Assembly: GCA_015493475.1 (NCBI GenBank)
Contig: WGDC01000031.1
Span: 1-41,432, forward strand
Origin: Deltaproteobacteria bacterium
GTDB lineage: Bacteria; Desulfobacterota; Dissulfuribacteria; Dissulfuribacterales; QOAL01
Direction of reading: 5' to 3'
DNA: 41,432 nt
Below the pieces are notes generated by a model. The model saw nothing but the letters and a program-made list of their open reading frames with translations. It made no database searches and was not told the origin of the DNA. Below are positions 7,924 through 16,763 of this stretch, in pieces. The position numbers and the translations under genes were made by a program. Numbering within the stretch: the first letter of the stretch is position 1; the number at the start of each line of letters is the position of its first letter.

Positions 7924-8574
7924 ATGAAAAAACAGATCGGTGTTATTGGGTTGGGTAAGTTTGGGCTAAAGTTCGCTGAGACCTTGATTTCTCTTGGCCA
8001 CGAGGTGTTGGGAGTGGATGCCGACAACGGCAAGGTTATGAATGCCAGGCACATCCTGACCCAGGTTTACAAGGCCGATGCGATGAACGGCAAAGCGCTG
8101 GAACAGATCCGGCTACAGGACATGGAGTACGTATTGATAAGCGTTGGTAATTCCATTGCCGCCAGCGTTATGATTGCCATGTACTTGAAAGAGCTCGGGG
8201 TGCCCAAGGTACTGGTGAAGGCCATCAATAAAGACCATGAGAAACTTCTTTTTAAGATAGGGGTGGATGAGGTCATTATTCCTGAATATATGGCGGCAAA
8301 GCAGATTGCGAGTCGGATCGTGGTGCCCGGTTTTGTGGATTACCTGCCATTTGACAAATCCATGGCTGTAAAAGAGTTTTCGGTTCGGCGCTGGGCCGGG
8401 AAAAACCTTAAGGATTTGAACCTGACCAACAGGTTCGGTATCCAGATAATAGCGGTGCGGAAAAGGGGTCAGAAGACCTATCAGTATATTCCAATGGCGG
8501 ACGAGACATTCCAGGAAGGAGACGTCCTCGTGGCCATAGGGAAGATAGATCAGTTACTGAAGATTGATTCGTAG
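7924..8574 (+). CDS. TrkA/KtrA-type RCK potassium-uptake regulatory protein
   Basis: A 216-residue cytoplasmic protein with one RCK_N (TrkA-N) Rossmann domain, starting with IGVIGLGKFGLKFAETL and an acidic residue at the end of the second strand (VLGVDAD), as in NAD(H)/ATP-binding RCK domains. An RCK_C domain follows (about residues 135-216, with FQEGDVLVAIGK near the end). One copy of each domain is the KtrA pattern; E. coli TrkA has two. Such proteins form octameric rings that gate a KtrB/TrkH membrane subunit. No such subunit is encoded in this window, so its channel is elsewhere or is a non-standard partner. No strong ribosome-binding site precedes the ATG; AAGG lies about 11 bases upstream, and the region can be folded. 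Confidence 0.9.
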   Translation: MKKQIGVIGLGKFGLKFAETLISLGHEVLGVDADNGKVMNARHILTQVYKADAMNGKALEQIRLQDMEYVLISVGNSIAASVMIAMYLKELGVPKVLVKAINKDHEKLLFKIGVDEVIIPEYMAAKQIASRIVVPGFVDYLPFDKSMAVKEFSVRRWAGKNLKDLNLTNRFGIQIIAVRKRGQKTYQYIPMADETFQEGDVLVAIGKIDQLLKIDS

Positions 8575-8641
8575 TGATTGATTTACTCGAAAGAGTGGCT
8601 GAACGGCCATGGCGTTACGGGACGATTTTGCAAGGGGCAGA

Positions 8642-8677
8642 GGTGTGAAATGCTGTTTTCACACCGAAGGATTTTTT
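8642..8677 (+). terminator. Probable terminator after the RCK gene
   Basis: GGTGTGAAA (8642-8650) and TTTCACACC (8657-8665) form a perfect 9-pair stem with a 6-base loop. A run of six T starts 6 bases after the stem, a little further than usual, so termination may be inefficient. It lies 68 bases after the RCK stop codon and 84 bases before the next likely start. Confidence 0.55.
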
Positions 8678-8760
8678 GTTGAAACTAAAGGGAAAACCAA
8701 TGCGCCATTCCTTTGAAACCGCACTTATCCATAGGGTGGGGCGAAAGTGTTCTGGGTGGC

Positions 8761-9813
8761 ATGGTAATGAGTTCCTTCCTGTTTAATCTGGCCGCCCTTG
8801 TTGTGGTGATAGCAGGCATAAAGGCCTGTACGGCCGTATTAGTGCCCTTTCTTCTCTCTGCATTTTTTGCGGTACTCATGTCTCCGATCCTTTTCTGGCT
8901 CAGGAGAAAGGGCCTGCCTGACTGGTTTTCCATCGTCTTTCTTGTTGCCCTGTTTATAGTGGTTGAAACCGGGCTCGGCGCCCTTCTCGGCACCTCGGTG
9001 GCTCAATTTTCCAGGGAACTACCCGTTTACCAGGAAAGGCTGGGGACGATTTACAACGGGATAACCTCATTCGCCAAGAAGCTCGGTTTTACAGATGTGG
9101 AGTTGTCTGTCCTGAAGGAACTTGACTTGTCCAGGGTCATGGGGATTGTGGCTTCCACGCTTAAAAGCATGGGGGTCCTGATTACTAATACCTTTGTAAT
9201 TATTCTTACCCTTGTTTTCATGCTTCTCGAGGCCGGTGGCATGGTTTACAAGCTTGAGGCCCTGAATCTGCTCGGCATCAGAAAAACCGATGAGCTTCGG
9301 CCCATCATGGATGGTATAAATCGTTTTTTCGCCATAAAAAGCTTCACGAGCTTTCTGACTGGGCTCCTTATATGGATAAGTCTGCTAATCCAGGGTGTGG
9401 ATTTTCCCGCCCTTTGGGGAGTGTGCGCTTTCGCGTTGAACTTCATTCCAACCATTGGCTCCATCATAGCCGCCGCCCCTGCGGTACTGTTGTCCCTGGT
9501 AAAGCTCGGTTTTGGCAATTGTATAGTGACGCTGTCGATATATGTGATAATTAATATTGCAGTGGGCAATATCCTTGAGCCGCGACTCATGGGCCAGGGA
9601 GTGGGCCTTTCTCCCCTTGTCATTTTTCTTTCCATGGCCTTTTGGGGCTGGGTGCTTGGGCCCGTGGGCATGTTTCTTTCAGTACCCATTACCATGTCCA
9701 TAAAGATTGCAATGGCCGTGCATCACAGGACCGAGTGGCTCGCTATACTGCTTGGAACCAATTCGGAAGCGGCGGCGCTGCTGTCACGTGCTGGGAAGGA
9801 AAACGATAGGTGA
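8761..9813 (+). CDS. AI-2E family transporter (PF01594, PerM-like)
   Basis: A 350-residue polytopic inner-membrane protein. Paired N-terminal helices with VLVPFLLSAFFAVLMSPI, a long soluble segment (about residues 70-140) and a C-terminal group of helices with NFIPTIGSIIAAAPAVLL and GNILEPRLMGQGVGLSPLVI are the signature blocks of the AI-2E exporter/PerM family. Members have been linked to autoinducer-2 export or Na+/H+ antiport; no luxS or sodium gene here helps decide. The longest frame begins at a TTG (8713), but the family's first helix and the position of GGGTGG favour the ATG at 8761 or the one at 8767. Its stop overlaps the cobO start by 3 bases. Confidence 0.88.
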   Translation: MVMSSFLFNLAALVVVIAGIKACTAVLVPFLLSAFFAVLMSPILFWLRRKGLPDWFSIVFLVALFIVVETGLGALLGTSVAQFSRELPVYQERLGTIYNGITSFAKKLGFTDVELSVLKELDLSRVMGIVASTLKSMGVLITNTFVIILTLVFMLLEAGGMVYKLEALNLLGIRKTDELRPIMDGINRFFAIKSFTSFLTGLLIWISLLIQGVDFPALWGVCAFALNFIPTIGSIIAAAPAVLLSLVKLGFGNCIVTLSIYVIINIAVGNILEPRLMGQGVGLSPLVIFLSMAFWGWVLGPVGMFLSVPITMSIKIAMAVHHRTEWLAILLGTNSEAAALLSRAGKENDR

Positions 9814-10325
9814 AGGGATACGTGCAGGTTTACACCGGCGACGGGAAGGGGAAGACCACGGCTTCCCTCGGACTCTGCGTCAGGGCCGTGGGGGCTGGTA
9901 AGCGGGTGCTTTTTGTCCAGTTCCTGAAAAGGGGCGAGTTCAGCGAAATAAAGGGTCTTCGCTATCTTGGCGGAAGCGTGGAGGTGGCCCAGTTTGGTTC
10001 GGGCCATTTTGTAAGGGGAAGGCCAGGGGATGCTGACAGGGAGCTTGCGTCAGCAGCTATAGACTATGCGCGGAAACTCATGGAGACAGGGAAGTACGGT
10101 GTTGTTATCCTTGACGAGGTCAACGTGGCCTTGAATATGGGCATAGTGGGGTTGAGAGACGTTCTTGATCTGATAGAAAACAGGCCGGGCGATGTGGAGC
10201 TCGTGTTGACAGGCAGGTACGCTCCGCAGGAAATTATGGATGCTGCGGATCTTGTAACCGAGTGCAGGATGGTAAAACACTATTTTAAGAAGGGCGTAAC
10301 GGCAAGGGAGGGGATTGAAAAATGA
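9810..10325 (+). CDS. cobO: Cob(I)yrinic acid a,c-diamide adenosyltransferase (CobO/BtuR)
   Basis: A 171-residue cytosolic enzyme that transfers the adenosyl group of ATP to reduced corrinoids, giving adenosylcobyrinic acid or adenosylcobalamin. The N-terminal P-loop variant YTGDGKGKTT, the VLFVQFLKRG strand, the VVILDEVN motif and VLTGRYAPQEIMDAADLVTE are typical of CobO/CobA/BtuR, and the length is usual. The start is GTG, overlapping the permease stop (GTGA), and the stop overlaps the cbiC start (ATGA), so it is translated as part of a unit. It serves either de novo B12 synthesis or salvage. The partner cbiC points to synthesis. Confidence 0.93.
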   Translation: MKGYVQVYTGDGKGKTTASLGLCVRAVGAGKRVLFVQFLKRGEFSEIKGLRYLGGSVEVAQFGSGHFVRGRPGDADRELASAAIDYARKLMETGKYGVVILDEVNVALNMGIVGLRDVLDLIENRPGDVELVLTGRYAPQEIMDAADLVTECRMVKHYFKKGVTAREGIEK

Positions 10326-10966
10326 GCCGGATTTTTCGCGGCATGACTGGGCCTGAAATCGAAAGGCTTAGCATGAAGATCATTGAACGGGAACTCGGAG
10401 CAAATGATTTTAACCCCATGGAGCTTGCAGTGGTAAAGAGGGTAATTCATGCCACGGCGGACTTTGATTTCGCCAAAAACATCAGGTTTTCCAAAGACGC
10501 AATCCGCGCTGGAATAGAGGCAGTAAGGGCAGGATGTCCCATAATAACGGACACACAGATGGCCGCCTCGGGCATAAGCAAAAGGCTCCTTCCGAACAGG
10601 AAAACCGAGGTGATGTCGCCCATGGGCACGGAGAAATGCAGGAACCTTGCGCGAGAGAGAGGCGGGACACTATCAGAGGCGGTAGTTGAGATAGCCTCCA
10701 CTATGCCTACAGGAATAATGGTTGTTGGCAATGCCCCCACGGCCCTTCTGAAACTTGTGGCAATGATGCAAAACAACGGGTTTTCTCCAAGGCTTGTTAT
10801 CGGCGTGCCGGTAGGCTTTGTGAACGCTGCCGAGTCCAAGGAGTATCTTCTTGAACATTCCACGGTTCCATTCATTACCTGCCTTGGCAGAAAGGGGGGG
10901 ACCCCTGTTGCCGTGGCGGCGGTAAACGCCATTATAAGGTTGGCGGCGGGGGATCACGGACGGTGA
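10322..10966 (+). CDS. cbiC: Precorrin-8X / cobalt-precorrin-8 methylmutase
   Basis: A 214-residue enzyme that moves the methyl group from C11 to C12 in (cobalt-)precorrin-8, giving (hydrogeno)cobyrinate. The conserved VVKRVIHATADFDFA block carries the catalytic histidine. CPIITDTQMAASGI and ASTMPTGIMVVGNAPTALLKL form the corrinoid-binding region, and GVPVGFVNAAESK is also family-typical. The full family length is present. The ATG overlaps the cobO stop by 4 bases. No other cobalamin gene is in the window, so the rest of the pathway must be elsewhere. CbiC and CobH names depend on the anaerobic or aerobic route; for an anaerobe CbiC is the sensible choice. Confidence 0.93.
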   Translation: MSRIFRGMTGPEIERLSMKIIERELGANDFNPMELAVVKRVIHATADFDFAKNIRFSKDAIRAGIEAVRAGCPIITDTQMAASGISKRLLPNRKTEVMSPMGTEKCRNLARERGGTLSEAVVEIASTMPTGIMVVGNAPTALLKLVAMMQNNGFSPRLVIGVPVGFVNAAESKEYLLEHSTVPFITCLGRKGGTPVAVAAVNAIIRLAAGDHGR

Positions 10967-11186
10967 GGAGAAGCAGGGTCTTGAACAAATTTTTTGTTGT
11001 GTTAAAGCTGTCAATCAAAAGATGAAGCATAGAATTTTCCAAGGGTTTCATAAGGGTCGTTGTCGGCATGGATGACCTTGGGAGTACCTGTAACGGCTGA
11101 ACGTGAAGGATGCCAACAGGGCTGGTCGGCGTGCTTGTGGCTCTTGAGGACGGATCAAGAATGAAGTTGGGAGGAGCACTATTGCC
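10967..11186 (+). other. Intergenic region before the CoA-ligase gene
   Basis: 220 bases without a credible gene. A possible promoter, CTGTCA (11008-11013) and TAGAAT (11030-11035) with 16 bases between, lies about 150 bases before the next start. The AT-rich AACAAATTTTTTGTT near 10984-10998 is a weak inverted repeat and not a convincing terminator. GGGAGGAG about 9 bases before 11187 serves as ribosome-binding site. Confidence 0.35.
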
Positions 11187-12494
11187 ATGTGGAATCAAAT
11201 CGAGGGGGCTCCGAGGGAGGAGCTTGAAAGGTTACAGTTAACACGATTACAGGACACGGTCCGCAGGGTTTATCATCTTGTTCCTTTTTACAAGAATAAG
11301 TTTGATGAGATGGGTGTGGGGCCTGATGATGTAAGGTCTCTTGATGATCTGAAAAGGCTACCTCTTACTACCAAGCAGGATCTCAGGGATCACTATCCCT
11401 TCGGCCTTTTTACCGTGCCATTGGACCAGATCGTAAGGATACATTCATCTTCAGGTACTACTGGAAAGCCCACGGTTGTGGGCTATACACGCCACGACAT
11501 GGACGTGTGGATAGAGGTAATGGCGAGGACTATGTCAATGGTGGGAACTGGTCCAAAGGACGTGGTGCACAATGCTTACGGTTACGGCCTCTTTACTGGC
11601 GGTCTCGGATTTCACTACGGGGCAGAGCACGTCGGGGCTGCTGTTGTTCCGTCGAGTGGTGGTTTTACCAAGAGGCAGTTGCTCTTGATGAAGGATTTTG
11701 GCGCGACAATCCTCTGCTCCACGCCGTCATTTGCCCTGCATATGGCGGAGGTGGCTAAGGAAGATGGTTACGATCTCCGGGAGGATTTCAGGGTCAGGGC
11801 CGGATTTTTTGGTGCGGAGCCGGCGAGCGAGGGGCTCAGACAGGCACTCAGGGATGCTTGGGGCCTTACGTATATTGAGGCCTACGGGCTTTCGGAAATA
11901 ATCGGTCCAGGTGTGGCTGCTGGATGCCCATACGGTCATCTCCACGTATTCGAAGACCATTTCATCCCGGAAATCATAGATTCGGCAACCGGACAGGTAC
12001 TGCCTGACGGTGCCGAGGGCGAACTCGTCTTTACCACCGTGACCAAGCAGGCCCTGCCCATAATCCGTTACAGGACAAAGGATATAACCGTTCTCCATAG
12101 GGAGCCGTGCAAGTGCGGCCGTACTCTTACCATCATGGAGTCCGTGAAGGGCAGGGCAGATGATATGCTTATTGTCAATGGGGTGAATGTCTTCCCGTCA
12201 CAGGTGGAACATGTACTCACAAAGATCGAAGGCGTCACACCCAATTACGTGATAGTCCTTGACAAGAAGGGGGTTCTTGACAAGCTTGAGGTCTGGGTAG
12301 AGGTGGATGACCGCACATTCGCAGATGGCATCGGGGCCCTTGAACAGCTCAAGGAGAGGCTCCAGCAGGAAATGTTAAATGACCTTTACATAAACGTCAG
12401 GATAAAACTCGTTGAGCCCAAAACCCTGGAACGAAGCATGGGAAAGGCAAGGAGGATTATTGACAAGAGAGAGGCAGAGGGGTTGCAGAAATGA
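11187..12494 (+). CDS. paaK: Phenylacetate-CoA ligase family adenylate-forming enzyme
   Basis: A 435-residue cytosolic ligase that activates an aryl or related acid with ATP to the acyl-AMP and then to the CoA thioester. The P-loop-like SSSGTTGKPTVVGYT, the GAEPASEG and EAYGLSEIIGPGVA motifs, the RYRTKDI hinge region and the small C-terminal domain with GRADDMLIVNGVNVFPSQVE are all characteristic of PaaK. The C-K-C-G pair (EPCKCGRT) is also common in the family. It overlaps by 4 bases with a double-ACT gene. That pairing is widespread in anaerobes, often near indolepyruvate:ferredoxin oxidoreductase, and suggests a role in aromatic amino-acid or aryl-acetate metabolism. The exact substrate is inferred, not shown. 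Confidence 0.88.
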   Translation: MWNQIEGAPREELERLQLTRLQDTVRRVYHLVPFYKNKFDEMGVGPDDVRSLDDLKRLPLTTKQDLRDHYPFGLFTVPLDQIVRIHSSSGTTGKPTVVGYTRHDMDVWIEVMARTMSMVGTGPKDVVHNAYGYGLFTGGLGFHYGAEHVGAAVVPSSGGFTKRQLLLMKDFGATILCSTPSFALHMAEVAKEDGYDLREDFRVRAGFFGAEPASEGLRQALRDAWGLTYIEAYGLSEIIGPGVAAGCPYGHLHVFEDHFIPEIIDSATGQVLPDGAEGELVFTTVTKQALPIIRYRTKDITVLHREPCKCGRTLTIMESVKGRADDMLIVNGVNVFPSQVEHVLTKIEGVTPNYVIVLDKKGVLDKLEVWVEVDDRTFADGIGALEQLKERLQQEMLNDLYINVRIKLVEPKTLERSMGKARRIIDKREAEGLQK

Positions 12495-12934
12495 AAAAAA
12501 AATACGGAATCAAGCAGCTTTCCATCTTTTTGGAGAACAGGAAGGGCAGGCTTCTCGAGGTAACGAAGGCGTTGACTGATGCAGCCATAAATATCAGGGC
12601 GCTGGCCCTGGCAGAGTCTGCCGAGTTCGGCATCTTGAGGCTTGTAGTGAATAATCCGGAAAAGGCGAAGAGCGTTCTGTCCTCTGCAGGTTTTACCCTG
12701 AGAGAGCAGGAGGTCTTTGCAGTGGATGTGCCTGATGAGCCTGGCAGTTTTTACAGGGTGGTCAGGGTGCTTTCGGATGAGGATATCAATATAGATTACA
12801 CCTATGCCTTTGTGGGCGGCTCAAGCAAGGCGGTCTTGATATTCAAGGTTCCCTCCGAGATGCTTCAGGCCGCTCTTACGGCCCTTGAAAAGGCGGGTAT
12901 AAAGCTTGTAGAACCCATGTTTTTCTATGATTAG
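12491..12934 (+). CDS. Tandem ACT-domain protein
   Basis: A 147-residue protein made of two ACT domains (about residues 5-70 and 73-145). The first begins KQLSIFLENRKGRLLEVTKAL and the second VFAVDVPDEPGSFYRVVRVL; both have the glycine turn expected at a ligand site. ACT domains bind amino acids and regulate metabolic enzymes. No catalytic domain is present. The ATG overlaps the stop of the ligase gene, so the two products are probably made in matched amounts, and the ACT protein may sense an aromatic or branched-chain amino acid to control the ligase pathway. This regulatory role is inference from context. Confidence 0.87.
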   Translation: MKKKYGIKQLSIFLENRKGRLLEVTKALTDAAINIRALALAESAEFGILRLVVNNPEKAKSVLSSAGFTLREQEVFAVDVPDEPGSFYRVVRVLSDEDINIDYTYAFVGGSSKAVLIFKVPSEMLQAALTALEKAGIKLVEPMFFYD

Positions 12935-13030
12935 CAGCTATGAGTGGGGACTTGCTATGCAGGTCTGTAGTGTGCTGGCAGGTGGAATCGCGTTCTTTAT
13001 CAAAAATCGCGGAAGGGTGGAAGGGTAAAA

Positions 13031-14674
13031 ATGAAGACAAAGTTCATATTCGTAACCGGCGGTGTTCTGTCATCCCTTGGCAAGGGGCTTGCCGCCGCCT
13101 CCATCGGGGCGCTTCTCGAGGCAAGAGGCCTTACGGTAACCCTTCAGAAGCTAGACCCGTACATTAACGTTGACCCCGGCACCATGAACCCCTTTCAGCA
13201 CGGTGAGGTGTACGTTACAGACGACGGGGCGGAGACGGACCTGGATCTTGGCCACTACGAACGGTATACCAGCGTAAAGTTTGGCCAGAGGCACAACTAT
13301 ACCTCCGGGCGCATATACTACAGCGTGATCACCAAAGAGAGGGCGGGTGATTATCTCGGCGGCACGGTTCAGGTCATCCCGCATGTTACGGACGAGATAA
13401 AGCAGGCAATACTTCAGCTAAACGGCGAGGCGGATATAGCCATTGTGGAAATCGGGGGAACCATTGGCGACATAGAGGGCCTTCCCTTCATTGAGGCGAT
13501 TCGTCAGTTGAGGGGAGACCTAGGCCGTGACAACACCCTTTACATACACGTTACCTACGTGCCCTTCATAAGGGCCGCTGGAGAGCTGAAGACGAAACCG
13601 ACCCAGCACTCGGTAAAGGAACTTCGTTCCATAGGCATCCAGCCCGACATAATACTTTGCCGCACCGAGATGGATCTTTCTCCGGAAATAAAGGCGAAGA
13701 TTGCCCTGTTTTGCGACGTAAAAGAGGACCGAGTCATTACCGCCAAGGATGTAAAGTGCATATACGAAGTGCCCCTTTGTTTTCACCGGGAGGGGCTTGA
13801 TGAGAGAGTGGTGGAGTGCCTTAACATCTGGACGAGGCAACCCGTTCTTACCGCCTGGGAAAATCTCATGGCCAGGATAGAGCAGCCCCAGTACACTGTC
13901 CGTATCGCCATGGTAGGTAAGTACGTGAATCTGCGTGAGTCATACAAGAGTCTGAACGAGGCGCTTTTCCATGGTGGTGTGGCCAACAACACAAAGGTGG
14001 AAATAGACTTCGTCAACTCAGACGAGGTGAGGGGGCACGAGCTCGAGGAGAGGCTTTCTATGGTGGACGGTGTCCTCGTGCCTGGGGGTTTCGGAAGCCG
14101 GGGCATACCGGGTAAGCTCGAGGCCATCAATTATGCCAGGGAACAGAAGGTGCCGTTTTTCGGGATATGCCTTGGAATGCAGCTTGCAGTTATAGAGTTT
14201 GCCCGGCACGTTGCAGCCATATCTATGGCGGACAGCACGGAGTTTACACCCAACACTCCTGATCCCGTTATCTATCTTATGAAGGAATGGTATGACTACA
14301 GGAGTGATACCATCCAGAAGAGGGACGAAAACAGCCAGATGGGAGGCACCATGCGCCTTGGCGCTTACCCATGCAAGCTTGTGCCCGACACCACCGCGTT
14401 TAATGCTTACAATAGAGAGGAAATCTTTGAAAGGCACAGGCATCGCTACGAGTTCAACAATTTTTACAGGGAGATCCTTGAGAAGGCGGGCCTGAAAATA
14501 TCGGGGCTCAGTCCCAACGGAGAGCTCGTGGAAATAGTCGAGATAGAGGAGCATCCCTGGTTCCTCGGCTGTCAGTTTCATCCGGAGTTCAAGTCAAGGC
14601 CCTTGGAGCCCCATCCCCTCTTTGTATCATTCATAGGGGCAGCCTTGAAAAACAGGTATGAAAAGAAGTCCTGA
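13031..14674 (+). CDS. pyrG: CTP synthase
   Basis: A 547-residue cytosolic enzyme converting UTP, ATP and glutamine to CTP. The N-terminal amidoligase domain starts [16 protein letters not shown] (P-loop) and includes [20 protein letters not shown] and [15 protein letters not shown]. The C-terminal class I glutaminase (about residues 290-545) has [10 protein letters not shown] with the nucleophilic cysteine and the His-Glu pair in CQFHPEF. Length and all key motifs are normal. GGAAGGGT lies just before the ATG. Its 3' end overlaps kdsA by 17 bases. CTP is needed to activate Kdo (CMP-Kdo), so the link to kdsA and kdsC makes metabolic sense; the same order occurs in many proteobacteria. Confidence 0.97.
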   Translation: MKTKFIFVTGGVLSSLGKGLAAASIGALLEARGLTVTLQKLDPYINVDPGTMNPFQHGEVYVTDDGAETDLDLGHYERYTSVKFGQRHNYTSGRIYYSVITKERAGDYLGGTVQVIPHVTDEIKQAILQLNGEADIAIVEIGGTIGDIEGLPFIEAIRQLRGDLGRDNTLYIHVTYVPFIRAAGELKTKPTQHSVKELRSIGIQPDIILCRTEMDLSPEIKAKIALFCDVKEDRVITAKDVKCIYEVPLCFHREGLDERVVECLNIWTRQPVLTAWENLMARIEQPQYTVRIAMVGKYVNLRESYKSLNEALFHGGVANNTKVEIDFVNSDEVRGHELEERLSMVDGVLVPGGFGSRGIPGKLEAINYAREQKVPFFGICLGMQLAVIEFARHVAAISMADSTEFTPNTPDPVIYLMKEWYDYRSDTIQKRDENSQMGGTMRLGAYPCKLVPDTTAFNAYNREEIFERHRHRYEFNNFYREILEKAGLKISGLSPNGELVEIVEIEEHPWFLGCQFHPEFKSRPLEPHPLFVSFIGAALKNRYEKKS

Positions 14675-15503
14675 GCCTCGGCGGCAGGCGAATATTTCGG
14701 GACTCTTGGTGGGCGCGGGTGCGTCCCCTCTGCTCATAGCGGGGCCGTGCGTCCTGGAGGATGCCGATATTGCTCTCGAGATAGGTTCTTTCATGCAGAA
14801 GGCGGCGGTGAAAAACGGTTTCGGCTACATGTTCAAGGCGTCCTTCGATAAGGCCAACAGGACCTCCATAGGCTCCTACCGGGGTCCAGGCATGGAAAGG
14901 GGACTCGAGATACTAAATTTAGTGAAACAGGAACTCCATTGCCCCGTAATTACCGACATACATATTCCTGCCCAGGCGGAACCGGTGGCTGAGGTGGTGG
15001 ATTGTCTGCAGATCCCAGCCTTCCTTTGCAGGCAGACCGATCTTATCGTGGCAGCGGCAAGGACGCGCAGGGCAGTAAATATTAAGAAGGGGCAGTTTCT
15101 ATCACCTTGGGATATGGTCCACGCAGTAGGCAAGGCGAGGGAGGCTGGGTGTGAACATATCCTTCTCACAGAGCGGGGGTGCAGTTTTGGTTACAATAAT
15201 CTCGTGGTTGACATGAGATCCCTTCCAATTATGAGGTCCTTTGGTTGTCCCGTTATTTTCGACGCCACCCACAGCGTCCAGTTGCCTGGTGGCGGAAAGG
15301 GTTGTTCCGGTGGTCAGCGGCAGTTTGTTCCGTATCTGTCCCGTGCCGCTGCTGCCTGTGGATGCGACGGTATATTCATGGAGGTTTATCCAGAGCCTGA
15401 AAAGGCGAGGTGTGATGGCCCGAACAGTCTTTCCCTCGTTGATGCAGACTTGCTCCTGGCCCAGCTAAGGAAGGTCTTCGACGCCACATCAGGTGTTTGT
15501 TGA
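14658..15503 (+). CDS. kdsA: 3-deoxy-8-phosphooctulonate synthase (Kdo-8-P synthase)
   Basis: A 281-residue TIM-barrel enzyme condensing PEP with arabinose-5-phosphate to Kdo-8-phosphate, the first committed step of LPS inner-core synthesis. Typical blocks are [44 protein letters not shown] and [12 protein letters not shown]. The cysteine in AGPC (Cys31) marks the metal-dependent class; the E. coli-type metal-independent enzymes have asparagine there. The ATG lies inside the end of pyrG (17-base overlap) with a poor ribosome-binding site, so expression probably depends on coupling. kdsC follows 5 bases later. Confidence 0.95.
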   Translation: MKRSPEPRRQANISGLLVGAGASPLLIAGPCVLEDADIALEIGSFMQKAAVKNGFGYMFKASFDKANRTSIGSYRGPGMERGLEILNLVKQELHCPVITDIHIPAQAEPVAEVVDCLQIPAFLCRQTDLIVAAARTRRAVNIKKGQFLSPWDMVHAVGKAREAGCEHILLTERGCSFGYNNLVVDMRSLPIMRSFGCPVIFDATHSVQLPGGGKGCSGGQRQFVPYLSRAAAACGCDGIFMEVYPEPEKARCDGPNSLSLVDADLLLAQLRKVFDATSGVC

Positions 15504-15508
15504 AGGCT

Positions 15509-16057
15509 ATGAGATTCATGGGATTATCCAGGGAAATCGTCAAAAGGGCCCGAGGCGTCAGGCTGCTGGTTCTCGACGTGGACGGCGTGCTTACGGATGG
15601 TAAAATCGTGTACACGGAAGAGGGCGAGCAGGTTCAGGGCTTTCATGTAAGAGATGGCCTTGGTATAAAGCTGCTTGCTCTTCACGGTATAGAGACGGCG
15701 GTAATAAGCGCTAGGAAATCGAGGGCTGTTGAAAAAAGGTGCGTGGAGCTCGGAATAATGCAAGTATTCCAGGGAGCTGGCGACAAGCTTTCCTGTCTTA
15801 AGGCCATTTTATCGGATCTTGGCCTTGACTATGAGCATGTCTGCGCCATGGGGGATGACTGGGTAGATTTACCTCTTTTGAAGAAATGCGGACTTGCCGT
15901 TACTGTGAGGGATGGAGCAAGTCTGATGCAGGAGCATTGTCATTACGTCACGAGGGTGCCGGGAGGCAGGGGAGCAGTAAGGGAGGTGTGTGAGCTTATC
16001 CTCGACGCCAAGGGCCTCCTTGATGCCTGCATGAACCTCTATTCCAATCCACGTTGA
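15509..16057 (+). CDS. kdsC: 3-deoxy-D-manno-octulosonate 8-phosphate phosphatase
   Basis: A 182-residue HAD-superfamily phosphatase without a cap domain, which removes phosphate from Kdo-8-P to give Kdo. Motif I is LDVDGVLTDG, motif II includes the AVISARKSRAV segment, and MGDDWVDLPLLKKCGLAVTV is motif III/IV. The C-terminal GGRGAVREVCELIL tail is typical of KdsC, whose tails close the active site of the neighbouring subunit. I start at the ATG at 15509. TTG codons at 15497 and 15500 overlap kdsA and have no ribosome-binding site; the ATG at 15518 is another option. It belongs to the Kdo/Lpt block. Confidence 0.94.
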   Translation: MRFMGLSREIVKRARGVRLLVLDVDGVLTDGKIVYTEEGEQVQGFHVRDGLGIKLLALHGIETAVISARKSRAVEKRCVELGIMQVFQGAGDKLSCLKAILSDLGLDYEHVCAMGDDWVDLPLLKKCGLAVTVRDGASLMQEHCHYVTRVPGGRGAVREVCELILDAKGLLDACMNLYSNPR

Positions 16058-16073
16058 GTGAGACAAGCGTTAC

Positions 16074-16637
16074 GTGAATAAGAAACTGTATTTCTGGGTC
16101 TCTGTCATTCTTTTCACCATTGTTGTGGGGGTGATTTTTTTCAGGGCGGGAGACCAGGAGCAGTCCTTTTTTTCCCCCGAGCTCAAGAAGATAAAGGCGG
16201 ATCTCGTGCTCTACGGTGTCCGCTACCGCAGGGATGCAAGGGGCAAGGCCTCCGAGTGGCTCGTTCGGGCGAGGCTTGCACGGTTTTATGAAAAAAAAAG
16301 GGAGGTTGATTTCGATACTGTCCGGATCACGTTCCGGCCTGGAAGCAAGAGCCCGGTGAAAGTCTCCGCCATGCGTGGCCAGTACAGGATTTCAGGCGGA
16401 ATACTGTCTGTTTCTGGGAAGGTGAGAGTAACCGGGGTAAAGGATTATACACTGTTAACAGATGTTCTTTTTTACTATCCGGATAAGAAGATCATCGAGG
16501 CGCCGGGTAACGTCGTGCTGATCCGCAGCTCAGGAGACAAACTAACGGGAAAGGACTTGGTATATCTTCTGAAAGAGCACAAACTTTTGCTTTATTTCCC
16601 AAGGGCAATTATAAAAGAAGAAGATGTAGGTGCATAA
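16074..16637 (+). CDS. lptC: LPS export protein LptC
   Basis: A 187-residue protein with one N-terminal membrane anchor (about residues 5-24) and a periplasmic beta-jellyroll domain (DUF1239/LptC). ADLVLYGVRYRRDARGKASEWLVRARLARFY and the later GGILSVSGKVRVTG and LTGKDLVYLLKEHKLLL stretches show the alternating pattern of the OstA-like fold. It links the LptBFG transporter to the LptA bridge. The start is GTG with only a weak ribosome-binding site 16 bases after the kdsC stop. Sequence identity to LptC is low in all lineages; the call leans on its place between kdsC and lptA. Confidence 0.88.
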   Translation: MNKKLYFWVSVILFTIVVGVIFFRAGDQEQSFFSPELKKIKADLVLYGVRYRRDARGKASEWLVRARLARFYEKKREVDFDTVRITFRPGSKSPVKVSAMRGQYRISGGILSVSGKVRVTGVKDYTLLTDVLFYYPDKKIIEAPGNVVLIRSSGDKLTGKDLVYLLKEHKLLLYFPRAIIKEEDVGA

Positions 16638-16763
16638 ATATGGGCTTACATCATTCTGGCGGTCTTGATACAGGCGCCTTTTTATGAATGCTTCGGCCGG
16701 GTGAACGGCAAGGAGTTGATTGCTTCACCGTGCATCACGGCTTGTAAAAAAAGAGGTGGTGTC

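Noticed and set aside
7706-7927. A 73-codon open frame in the leader before the RCK gene
   Set aside because: No ribosome-binding site, no family resemblance, overlaps the RCK start and runs through the terminator hairpin; the region looks like structured RNA instead.
8575-8760. Possible cobalamin riboswitch ahead of the unit that contains cobO and cbiC
   Set aside because: I looked for a B12-box-like sequence and found none; only a 9-pair hairpin with a late T-run is present, better read as a terminator.
12976-12995. A TGGCAG sequence before pyrG resembling a sigma-54 promoter
   Set aside because: The GC of the -12 element is one base out of register, and pyrG is not an expected sigma-54 target.
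12940-13167. A 75-codon open frame between the ACT gene and pyrG
   Set aside because: It runs into pyrG in another frame and has no recognisable protein features or ribosome-binding site.
16665-16763. N-terminal extension of LptA from a TTG start
   Set aside because: It would put 33 non-signal residues before the signal sequence; the ATG at 16764 has its own ribosome-binding site.
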